DNA of 64,000 nucleotides. Source: Symbiodinium natans (lineage: Eukaryota > Sar > Dinophyceae > Suessiales > Symbiodiniaceae). Under the pieces are notes generated by a model. That model was not told the origin of the DNA, made no database searches, and saw only the letters and a program-made list of their open reading frames with translations. The stretch is from contig CAJNDS010000652.1 in NCBI GenBank assembly GCA_905221605.1, positions 27,501 to 91,500 of the forward strand. The letters run 5' to 3'. Shown here piece by piece: positions 34,001-43,854 of this stretch; position 1 is the stretch's first letter; every line of letters starts with the position of its first letter. Made by a program: the position numbers and the translations under genes.

Positions 34001-36017
34001 GCAACTGGAGGCTTGAGCGTAGAGGAAAAAATAAATAAGCTCTATAAGCCAGAAGTTATATGTTACAAAACGCACCACACTTTTTGATTTTTTCTCTGAG
34101 GCACGGGAACTCAGGGCCTGGCTATGTTGGCCTTACATACAGGTCCGTGAAGGAGTGTCCGGGCCCAAGGAGGGGTAGCGCTGCAGCGTGATTCGATTGT
34201 GAGCGCGCAAGAGGTCGGGCTCTGGCACACTTAGAACCCGTAAGAGCATTGTGAACGTATCGGGAAGGTTGCCTGGCTTAAGATTGGCGCTATCGCTCGA
34301 AAGCGCAACTTAGGCACCGATCGTGCGGCCCTACGTGAGAAACAGCTGAGAAAATGGACCAAAGTGGGGGGCCTGGCAACTGCAAAGTTCCCTTTCTCCC
34401 AACTTCCGTGCCAAGGGTGTTGCGGATGTCTTGGCCAATGATTGAAGGCATGTTCAGGCGAAGGTTTGCCATGCTTACATGTAAGCCTAAAGCCTTTCAC
34501 TTCCAATGACCGCCAACGCTGAGTTGGCAAGAGCTGTTGCCTGCGTGAGTGAATGATGGTCCAATCCGAAAACACGAAGCTCAAAGCCATGGATCCACGA
34601 ACTGTCATGTGAATCCCCCCGCCCCCCCCTGCGGCTTGAGCCCCCAAGTCCACATGCTCTTTATGGCCCACACTCGGAACTTGCAAGCCTAAGCCACACT
34701 CAAGAATGCTATGAGCGTCGGATACCTGCAGGAAGCTAGAACCCTTGGTTCAGGGTAGCTGTTTCGAGTGTTGAGTTGGGGAGTTTTAGGGATCTCAGCA
34801 CCAAGAAGCTCAGACCAACACCCCTCAGGGCCACGATACCGTTCAAACGGCTCTTGATCGCACGCTCGACTCTCGACAGCAGTGGGGCCTGCAGTGACAT
34901 CTTGCCCTTCGTAGAACTGTTCCTCTAACCGCGAACCCAACCTTTCGGTTGTGAGGCTTCTGCATAGGGTTTGGACAGACATTCACGTATCAGATTTGGG
35001 AGCCTCCATTTGTGCAGCTTCGATGGCTCAGTGGGCGTCGGCCATCAGAGTTTATGCAAGCGAGACACTGGATATTCAGAAGCACCAAGTGACGTACAGG
35101 TTGACAGGTTTGTCGCCCGCACGAGGTCCCTCTTGTTCTCATACCTTCTCTAGCAGGGAGCTTTGACCGAATGTACTTCCATTGTCGATATGTACGTTGA
35201 TATTGTTCTCAAAGCTGCAAGCTTTGTCATTGTAGTTAATCAGATGCGTAGCGCAATGTGCCACGAACCAGCTTTCCATTATTGTACAAATTTCTTCTCT
35301 CTTTCGTTACGCAGCGTACCGCCCTGAAGCCTTTTGGCCAACACAAGTTTCCTCAACAAGGTGTTAAAGATCAACTCCTGAACCCACCCCGAGCTGAAAG
35401 AAAGGTGCAAGCTTGTGCGGTTTAGGTCGGGGACTTCATGCTTCTGAGAACATGATACTGGGCAACAGCACCCAGCGTGGGCAATGTCCAAAATTCCAAG
35501 TCCGAATTGAAAGGGATCCAAGAGAGGGGAGCCTTCATCGACCAGGCCCTTTCGGCAGTTGACTGACAAATCTGGCCTCTTGTGAAGTTCCCTTTTTCGC
35601 GGAAGGTGCTGATGCGAGGAGAATTTCCAAAGCCAATCTTTAAGCAGACCTGGACCCCATCTAAATCTCAACTCTGGAAGAGTTTGACCTACATGAAGAG
35701 CAACCTCTGCCACCAGCAAAAGACTTGACAGGCCGTCGCAAAGGCCACGCTCGCAAAACTCATGCCGGACGTAGTCATGGCCGCCTGTCCGAAGATGCCC
35801 AGATCTTGCAGTTGGCGAACCTACTAGTTTGAACGATGTCTGTACGAATTGAAACAGGTCAAACGAACAAGCCTTGTATTGATGTGCCCCTCGGGACCGG
35901 ACCCGCAACACAACCACGAACTCGAACCCTTGCCTCTCGGGATGCTTCGTTGACAGCAGGATTGTCCAGCGACTGCTTCTTACGTGCACCTCATGAAAGC
36001 ATGAATGCAGGCGCCAG
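31013..36017. other. No recognisable gene
   Basis: Small items only: TTTTTTGATCCC words near 31,057-31,110, a (GGGCTCGGC)n patch near 32,115-32,150, and (ATGC)n near 33,553-33,572. The minus-strand frame at 35,279-35,989 (236 codons) is the longest outside the retroelement but has no motif I can name. A plus-strand motif YMSKRCIATLQ near 32,395 faintly recalls the lectin repeats. Confidence 0.3.
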
Positions 36018-36110
36018 GTGGTGGTGGGAAAATTGTGCGGTCGAAATCAATACCGACTTTTGGAGGTGCCTCGTCCTTGTTGGGGGTGTTGACGTGTTCT
36101 TGGAGGATCA
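36018..36110 (+). CDS. Possible ricin-B-type repeat, exon fragment
   Basis: After CGCCAG (36,012-36,017) the frame reads WWWENCAVEINTDFWRCLVL, then VGGVDVFLEDQ. V-E-I-N-T-D-x2-RCLVLVGG-x-DVFLED follows the order of a trefoil repeat: aromatic strand, xINxxxxxCL, then a hydrophobic strand. A GT follows at 36,111. Confidence 0.35.
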
Positions 36111-39100
36111 GTACACGCAGAATTCTCCACCCTGGAGATGTCAGTCCCGACTGCAGGGCTGAAGCCTCCAAGCAGTAAGCCTCAGTAAGCCTGACCTGGC
36201 TGATCTTGAACTTCATGACGTTTCCTGACCTCGCCTCGCCAGCCACCGTCGCAACCTGGTATTACAAGTCTACGGCCAAGAGTATCTTTGGTGGGCCGCC
36301 CGGCGGAGCATGAAGGTTTAGGGGGTGGTGTCGAACACGAGCCTCCAAAGCTAAACAACTGCAAAAGCGAAATCCGACATTGTTTGGATGCTACCTATCA
36401 TCATCATGATATCATTTGTGTCTTGTGGTTGCGGATTTGGTGCCGCCCCCATCTAGCCCGCGAGTGAAACCCTGCTTGGGCAACTCATCACCCGAGAGAA
36501 GAAATTCTGGGAATGAGGCTCTGCATTTAGAGGGCAAAGTCTCCCAACAAGATGACACGAGCCCTAAGAAAACACAGACATGACTTGCCCTTCTGGTGAA
36601 CATCCCCCGTACAGCATTGTATGGATTTAGGTCATGGCATGTTCAAGGGTTTTATACTCTGTGGTGAAATCTTAGTTCGAACCGCATCGCCAGGCCCAGG
36701 ATCTGAAGGGTTTGCGCATGTCAACCTTGGGGGATACCGTTTCAGGTCATCCTGCATACTGCACCCTAAATCCCAGCTTGGGAGCGTAGGGATTTCTTCA
36801 ATCGCTTTCACGGTACTTAACAGTGACGAGTCTTATTTCAGCTGTAACGCAAGCACAGTGGTATTTGCAACCACCTGAAACGTAGCCCATTGCAGCTTTG
36901 ACAGCAGCCGAGGCTAAAAAAGGCCTTCTGGACAGCTAGCAGTCAAGACTGCGACCCCATTCAGCCACTAGATTGAAGCGCTGTTACAGGGTCGAGATTT
37001 GTGGCCATTGATTAGGACCGGATAAGATGCATTGACATCCCCATTCGTGTTGGTTGGTTTGGTAGACCCCTTAGGTGATAAAGTTACACATCTCCATTGA
37101 TTAGGATCGGATAAGATGCGTTGACATACCCATTGTGATGGGTGGTTTGGTAGACCCCTTAGGTGTTAAAGTTGCATCTCGGTGCTTCCAGAGATTGCTC
37201 ACTTTAGTTGTGTGGGCTCGAAGATTCAGGTGTTTAGTTTAGACGCTGGGTTTAGTGACGCTAGCGCTTCCAGACTTGCCCCTCAGTACCTTTCCACTTC
37301 GCTCATGAGCAGGCGACCAGATCGCCCAAAAGCCTTAAAGCTTAACTCGAAAATGGCTTGTCGGGTGTTGGGTCGCCTTGTAGTTGTTGTTTTCTCAGTA
37401 GCTGTTGAACTTTCTCAGAGTTGGAAATGCGCATGCTCGGAAAGTAGGAGTTTACAGTATGTGCCAGTGGTGAACGAGCATGCAATGCAACACACAAGTG
37501 CAGGAGGGCCTTCAGATTTGCCACATCACACAGTTGGCTGTAGGTGTGTGATTGGTGCTCACTGCACGAGGGCCCGCATCAGTGCCTCGTGTGCCACATC
37601 CATCGTATGCCCCATCATCCAGGCATAACAGCCGCAAAACTACCCCTCACAAAAGTGCTCAACCACCCCCGCAGCTCCAGCTCTAAGCCCGCCGGACCCC
37701 ACGCCAACGGCAATCCTGCCGCTCAGGCGCACCGACTTTCATTCGCCACGCAACCGCACAACACACATCACCCACCAGCCTGTATAGCAACACCGACCAA
37801 CCTTCGTTACACCACCACCAGGCTCCATCTCGATTCTCAGTTTGGATATGGCATGCCACGCCATTTGACTCCTCTCCACCTCACTCGCCTCTGTAGGAAC
37901 AACCCTGGATGCTGCCACACTATCTCCGGCCACATCCCCGTGCTCCTAAACGAATAAGCTGTTAAATTGCGTCAAGAATTGCACAAGTCGATACGTGGGT
38001 TTGCACCCACGCTTTGCAAGCGTCCTTTGCCATGTCCGTGGTTTCCCAAATCATTTGCTAGCCGTAGAGATCCGCACGCTCTCAACCCTGAATTGCAGGG
38101 CACTCGTTGTTCAACGCTCTCGCGTAGATCACTGTCTCTTTGTGACAAAGGTATGAAGCCTCTTTCCCATGCATAGGCATATCGCGTAGGAAACATGATG
38201 GCATGATCTCTACATATTTCTTCAGAACTGTGATGCTGCTCCAATATGAACGTCGCTAATCTGATCTGCCCTTCATGGGAACTCAAATCATAGAAGTCAA
38301 AGCAGACAGTGGTGCACAGTCTCAAGTTTTAAGCCATATATGCCCTCCTCTACCCTCAGATCTAGTGCCACACAAATCTGAGCCGACTCAGGCACGGATT
38401 TGCTCGCACATTCTGCGACCTCCACTGCATCCGCGATGCCGTGAGACGCCGGGCATCATGAAGCATGCGTAAGCTGCTTTAGTGCGGGGCCTCGGCGATG
38501 TTGGCCTTGGCCGAAAGGTTTGGGACGGGGCTCACCAGCAGCAAGCTGGCATGAGCACCACTTAGAGGTTTATGGGTCCGGCACTGAGGAAAAGGTGATG
38601 ACGCCATTCTCCGGGCCTTGGAGGAGGCAGTCGAAATCGTCGGAAAGAACACGCAGATCCTCTTGGAGCACTATGCCACCTGGTAAGCACATAGCTCAAG
38701 CCTCACAGAGTGAACAAGTCGTACAGGCGAGAAACGCTGGCAAGGGCGAAATCTCCAACAAGCGGAACATAAGTAGTTTAGATACGTGGCCCGAAAGATC
38801 AGACGACGCATGCGCTCAAAGCTTAACGACCAGCGTCTTACTGAAATGTGGGGTGCACGCTGCCAGTTTAGCAGACAGAGCAGCTGGAGAATACACCGAG
38901 TTCGCTTCTGACACGGCACGGCACAACAGGGCGTGAGCTTCCAACAGCTCTGCAAACGGAGCGGAGTGGGGATCATGGACGCTCCGTCAGCGATCTGTCC
39001 GGCCACGACGGATAGGAGAGTGGTGAGAACGTCATCCCCTCCCCCCCGCTAGACTCGGCCGAGTCAGAACGGGAAAACCGCAAATCGTGTGCGGCGCAAT

Positions 39101-40895
39101 ACGCCCACTTATGTTCCTTTCGGCTTGAAAATGGTAGTATACTAATCACACTAAACCCCACCGCTTTGTACTGCAAAGGGCAGGGACAAATTTGCACGAC
39201 CCATTTCGAACTGCAACCGGACAAGATTTACTTCAATATGTGTACACAGCGTGTGCAGGAGTATGTTTAGATGACTTTTTGCAAATGAGATAGAGATCCG
39301 CCTATAAATGGCTATAGATGGGTGTTGTTCTTAGACAAAGCTTCAAGTATGAAAGCGCCGTCCTTCTCGACTGGCTTCTGAGGTAGGCGAGAAACCCGGC
39401 CAAGCTGCCCTGAATGAGGAGGCACGTTTAGGGTTCAGGGGTTTAGGGTTTTGGAGTGTTTGGGATCTTGTTCGGAGCCTCGGGGGTTTTGAGGTTTGGG
39501 TCATTTTGTGCGTTCGCAAAATGAAATCGTTGCCTCGAGAGCTCACGTGCCCGAATGCTAAACCCAGCTTAGTGTCCCGGTTCGGGGTTGTGGCGACAAT
39601 TCTGGGGTTCTACCGAACCCTTTAAATGCCGACGCTTCAGTTGAGCTGAGCTCTGGCGCTCGTGAGGCCGAACGGATCTGCTTGAGGCTGCATCCATCCA
39701 ATTCCTGTTAAACCCCAAGCACGCAATCTACTTATCGGACTTTGCCTCTTTGCTCCAACTAAACCCCTCCCCAATAGTAAAACACACCCGGAGACCCGCG
39801 GGATCTGGGGAGGGCGGGGAAACAGGGGATGAGAGCCTTTGAGCTACTACAGGTATTTACATGGTCCCGTAGCATGGTCCCTTCATACAGTCCCTTGCCT
39901 TGCTCAGAGGGTTCTGAAGTATGGGCCTGGTAGTACAAAAAATCAAAGGATGAATAGCGGCGCTCAAAACCTGCCGGTTACGAACGGCAATTTCTTCCAA
40001 GAATGGTGGCGTGCAGCAGTGTTACTGTTTAAGTCGACCTTGCTTGGGGGGACGTCGTGCCAAAACCATGTGGCGCAGGGGCTGTGCTTGCTTGCAATAT
40101 TCTCAGCATATCTTATGTTGCCTCAGACCCTTAGAGGCGCGCATGGAACTCAAAGCTGCAATCCTAAAACAGCTCTCAAATGGCGGAGCACTTGCGAGCT
40201 GCGCGTCGGGGTGCATGGCTTCCGGTGTTGATGAGCTACTGAGGGACTGAGGGCTTGAGTCTGAAGTTACGATATCCAGTTCCAACATGATGTTTGGGCG
40301 TGGCGTGGGAAATCTTTTGAGCCCCACCTCTCGCCAAAACTAGCGCGGGCCTCGCACAAACCCCTGTTCTGGAAGCGGCGAAGGCGCTTTTCTTAGGAAG
40401 ATGCGAGCTCTGCAGCCGAAGCCGTATCCGCAAAGACTCCAACCGTCCCTGCGTTCCTGACATGCCTTTTGTCCACGGGATACCCAAGCACAGTTTCCGC
40501 CTGGCTTGAGGCCGCGGAGATCCGTCAAGGAGTGAAGGCCAGCTTGGCGGAGATGGTTGCAATGGCGAGTGAGGCAAGGCACCACGTTGCATGGAGTAAA
40601 AGTTAGTTGGCTTGAAGGCATGTTCTGGTTACCGCTGCATACATATTACATAAGCATATGAATGTCACTGGTAAAGGTGCTAGGAACGTCGCCGGAACTT
40701 GATCGCGGCCAACATCAAGCAAGACTTTGTGAAAGCAAACGTTACTTTAGCGTGGACAACATTACGGTTGCCAGTGTTTCCTATATATCTAGCCGCAGCA
40801 CCATGTAACTTGCAGCGCCTGTTGAGTCTTGTTGGCAAGAAACGCTTCACATTGTACTGGCCCTACGAAGAAACTTTGCACAATTGCCAGCGACC
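36111..40895. other. No recognisable gene; one two-copy tandem repeat
   Basis: Short ORFs only. Apart from the duplication at 37.0 kb and a TTTAGGG-like patch at 39,425-39,455, nothing stands out. Confidence 0.3.
37005..37172. repeat. Two-copy tandem duplication, ~86-89 bp unit
   Basis: CCATTGATTAGGACCGGATA begins at 37,005 and its copy (GATCGG variant) at 37,094. Both end with GGTAGACCCCTTAGGTG-T-AAAGTT. The two copies differ at only a few positions. Confidence 0.85.
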
Positions 40896-40902
40896 TCAAG
40901 TA

Positions 40903-41156
<254 letters not shown>

Positions 41157-41450
41157 TGTGAGCAGGTCAAAGCATGCATGGTGTGCTTGCTTAGTGCTAG
41201 TGCAGCGTGTTGTTTTCCTTTGCATGTGTAGTTTTGCAATTCGTAACAATGCCAATGTTTTGGCTCAAGTACCGAGCTTGTGCCTTTGAGCACGGTAGTT
41301 TCGTACAGTAGCTCTTAGGTTGCTGTGCGGTCCGACCGGACGCACTCAGGCGTAGCTGCACAAGTGCTTGAACTCGCGAAGTCGTAAAACAGCGTGGCCG
41401 GACTGTGATTGCATTGGTTTAGTGCAAGTCCAGTGCTGGTCGACTTCACA
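41157..41450 (+). repeat. 5' long terminal repeat (294 bp)
   Basis: Starts TGTGAGCAGG and ends GACTTCACA. Compared with the 3' LTR it has 4 extra bases near 41,182, one fewer T near 41,323 and 4 extra bases near 41,363, and I saw no substitutions. It contains GCCAATG-TTTTGGCTCAAG at 41,251-41,269, which resembles the end of the dinoflagellate spliced leader. It should carry promoter and polyadenylation signals, but no TATA box is evident. Confidence 0.9.
41251..41269 (+). promoter_or_regulatory. Spliced-leader-like sequence in 5' LTR
   Basis: TTTTGGCTCAAG at 41,258-41,269 equals the last 12 nt of the conserved 22-nt dinoflagellate spliced leader. It is preceded by GCCA plus three extra bases (ATG). 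In the true leader GCCA directly abuts TTTTGG. The same sequence is in the 3' LTR (47,070-47,088). It may be a relict of a trans-spliced, reverse-transcribed RNA, or chance convergence. Confidence 0.5.
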
Positions 41451-41546
41451 ATTGGGGGCTGTTCTGGGAAAGTACAGCTCTTGTGCCTACGGCCCGAGTG
41501 GGCAAGCATTGCTTTGCTTGTCTGTCGCGGTCCGTGACCTGGACGC

Positions 41547-43853
41547 GTGGACTGTGTGCCACGCTTGCGGCCTGTTAACCAAGGCGCGGCGCTTCGTGTG
41601 CCACGCCTGCGGCCTGCTAACCAAGGCGCGGCGATGTCCGCAGAGGTTGCAGGTCAGGCCGAGGGCGTCACCCTCCTCGAAGCGATCGAGGGTGGTGACG
41701 TCCCCTATCCCGAGCGGATGAGCTACGTCGCTTGGCTTAAGTGGCGTAGGGCGACCGGCAGTCGTCCGTTGTCCAAGCGGGATGGGGTTAGCACAACGCC
41801 AGAGCAGGAGGCGGCTCTCTGGCGAAAGGTCATGAAGTTCCTCCACGACGCCGAAGGCGAGGACGAGGAGGAAGAGGAAGAAGAAGAGGACTCTGAGCTG
41901 GTCCCTGAGGCCTCGGGCGCTGGAGGCGACAGTCCGCCGCGGGTGGACGTCAGCGCCGCGGCTAGGGAGCTGGCCATGGTCCCTACCGGTGCTGCCTATG
42001 TCCCTGCTACGGCACCAGGGTCCCGCCCGGCGGGACCGTCCGGTCCGCCGTCGACAGCAGGTTCAGTCCCCGGCACCGCAGAGGGCTTACAGGCGGAGCT
42101 GCGCGCGATTTTCCGTCCAGACCAGGAACCGGTCGCGGACTACCTGACGCGCGTTTCGCGGATTGTCCTCGCGCTCAAAGCGCATGGAGTCACGGTGAGC
42201 TCCCGTGACCTTGACGCCTTGAGCACCAAAGCCACCCTCCTTGCGGATGAGTTCTCGAAGATAGGCGGGGACTGGCATCCGACAAAGATGGTCCGTCGGC
42301 TGCGGACCAGGTTCTCGGTCGCGGCTTTGCGCGGTGGCGAGGACCCCGAAGACGCAGAGGAGATTCAGCGTGAAATCCAATGCATCGGGGAACTTATCCT
42401 CGCGCTAGGGGGAAAGGAAAGCTCGAGCCAAGAGAAGGTTTGGAGCTCCCCGTCCGACGTGCCAGTTGAAGCCGTGGGGCCGCGTTCCCCAGGGCTACCA
42501 CAGCCTGCGACTGCGAGTGGGTTGGGGTTAGGTTTGGACCGTGGAGGTTTGCACACTGCCGAGGTTGCAGGTGGTCCTTCCGCGGCCCGTGACCTGGGCG
42601 CGACGGACGGCGATTCCCCTTTGCGCGCAAAGCTCGCGGCGCTGGAGATGGAGATAGAAGCCCTGAAGCGAGGTTCAGACGGCGGAGGTTCGCAGACCGG
42701 GTCCCAAAACCCGGCGGGCGATTTCGCCGCCGCACTCGCCGCCCAAACTGAAGCGCTGAAAGAAGCGTTAGCGCAGAGGGGCGGGCAAAGCTCCATAACG
42801 ACGGTCAAAACTGACCTCACGTGGCCGACGCTGACCGACGACAAGTCGGACGCGCGAGACGTTGTCCTGTTCTACGAGGAGTTCGAGGACGTCTGCGCGC
42901 TCGCCAACAACTGTCGCGGTATGAGTGCGCGCGAGAAGCTGCTAGCGCTACGCGGGCGGTGCCGCGGCTCGCGCATGAAGACGTACACGAACGCCTACCG
43001 CGCAGCGTGGAAGTCGGGAGAGGTTCTCTCCGACCCACAGGCAGTGTACGACCGCATCAAGAACAAGCACTTGATGTTCGGGGAATCGCGGGAGGAAAGG
43101 GAAGTCCGCGTGGATGGTGAGCATGCCTCCCTCGCTAAGGGCAAGCTCACGGGCCACCAATTCGAGCCTTTGTTTGAGGCGTCGATCGCGGACCTTGAGG
43201 CGGTGGGTCTTGGGAAGACCCCACGAGAGTTGTATCTCTCGTACCTCCGCAAGATGCCCCCGTATCTCCAAAAGGAGATACGTAACGACAAGCGATTGTG
43301 GCCCGGCGACCCCAAGGACGGCGGGCTGAGAGGGCCACAGACTTGGGAGGAGAGCCATAAAGTCGTCTTGGAGTACGAACAGAGGGAAGCAGCGCACCGA
43401 GCTGTTTCCCACTCTGTGTACTCCACGACCGGCTCTCCAAGCGCGGACCCGTCGGTCGCGCTAGCCGAGGCTCAGAAGGAGATTCGGAGCCTCAAGGCCG
43501 CCGCTAAGGCTGCTGCCAAGGGAGCAGCTGCCGCGGCCAAGGCTGGCGCGGATCAGACGTTTGCCGCCGCGTCGAAGGGAGCTGGCAAAGGGGCGGACAA
43601 GAAGATCTGCTTCCACTTTCGCGACCACGGGAATTGCCCGAAAGGGGATGCCTGCCCGTTCAGCCACGACAAGGAGCTTCGCAGAAAAGCTCTCGCGGCT
43701 AAGCAGGGTGACCAAACCTTTGCCACGGCGAAAGGCAAGGGCAAAGGGAAGGGAGGTGGCAAGGCAAAGGCCAGCGCTAAGCCTAAGGCTGCGGCCAAAG
43801 GCGCGGCAAGAGGAGGAGGCGGAGGTCGTCAGGGACGAAGAGGTCTCGGTTGA
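41547..43853 (+). CDS. Gag-like protein with CCCH zinc finger (ORF1)
   Basis: ORF1 is 768 codons from 41,547. A second ATG at 41,634 (MSAEVAGQAEG) is an equally good start, because the first 29 codons lie in a 42-bp tandem duplication. Visible parts in order: an acidic run (about residues 104-118, mostly Glu), a Pro/Ala/Gly-rich linker, a helical region at about 405-620 resembling a retrotransposon capsid (it includes the words YLSYLRKMPPYLQKEIRNDK), Ala/Lys-rich segments, a CCCH finger (C688-x8-C697-x5-C703-x3-H707) and a Lys/Gly/Ala-rich tail. CCCH fingers with Lys/Gly tails replace the usual CCHC knuckle in this Gag; its expected role is packaging element RNA. ORF1 begins 97 nt after the 5' LTR. 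It ends with TGA one base before the ATG of the next ORF, which lies in the +1 frame. Confidence 0.75.
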   Translation: MDCVPRLRPVNQGAALRVPRLRPANQGAAMSAEVAGQAEGVTLLEAIEGGDVPYPERMSYVAWLKWRRATGSRPLSKRDGVSTTPEQEAALWRKVMKFLHDAEGEDEEEEEEEEDSELVPEASGAGGDSPPRVDVSAAARELAMVPTGAAYVPATAPGSRPAGPSGPPSTAGSVPGTAEGLQAELRAIFRPDQEPVADYLTRVSRIVLALKAHGVTVSSRDLDALSTKATLLADEFSKIGGDWHPTKMVRRLRTRFSVAALRGGEDPEDAEEIQREIQCIGELILALGGKESSSQEKVWSSPSDVPVEAVGPRSPGLPQPATASGLGLGLDRGGLHTAEVAGGPSAARDLGATDGDSPLRAKLAALEMEIEALKRGSDGGGSQTGSQNPAGDFAAALAAQTEALKEALAQRGGQSSITTVKTDLTWPTLTDDKSDARDVVLFYEEFEDVCALANNCRGMSAREKLLALRGRCRGSRMKTYTNAYRAAWKSGEVLSDPQAVYDRIKNKHLMFGESREEREVRVDGEHASLAKGKLTGHQFEPLFEASIADLEAVGLGKTPRELYLSYLRKMPPYLQKEIRNDKRLWPGDPKDGGLRGPQTWEESHKVVLEYEQREAAHRAVSHSVYSTTGSPSADPSVALAEAQKEIRSLKAAAKAAAKGAAAAAKAGADQTFAAASKGAGKGADKKICFHFRDHGNCPKGDACPFSHDKELRRKALAAKQGDQTFATAKGKGKGKGGGKAKASAKPKAAAKGAARGGGGGRQGRRGLG
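41556..41639. repeat. 42-bp tandem duplication at ORF1 start
   Basis: GTGCCACGCTTGCGGCCTGT (41,556) recurs as GTGCCACGCCTGCGGCCTGC (41,598), followed in each case by TAACCAAGGCGCGGCG. The period is 14 codons, so frame is kept. It places two alternative in-frame starts, one before and one just after the duplication. Confidence 0.85.
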
Positions 43854-43854
43854 G

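Noticed and set aside
35279-35989. 236-codon minus-strand ORF
   Set aside because: Longest frame outside the LTR element, but no motif, no splice-consistent neighbours and a length attainable by chance in a window this size. It could be an unknown exon.
43561-43854. ATG at 43,561 as the start of ORF2
   Set aside because: The segment overlaps the CCCH finger of ORF1 in another frame and is mostly Arg-rich shadow. Translation is more likely to begin at 43,855 or enter by frameshift near 43,805.
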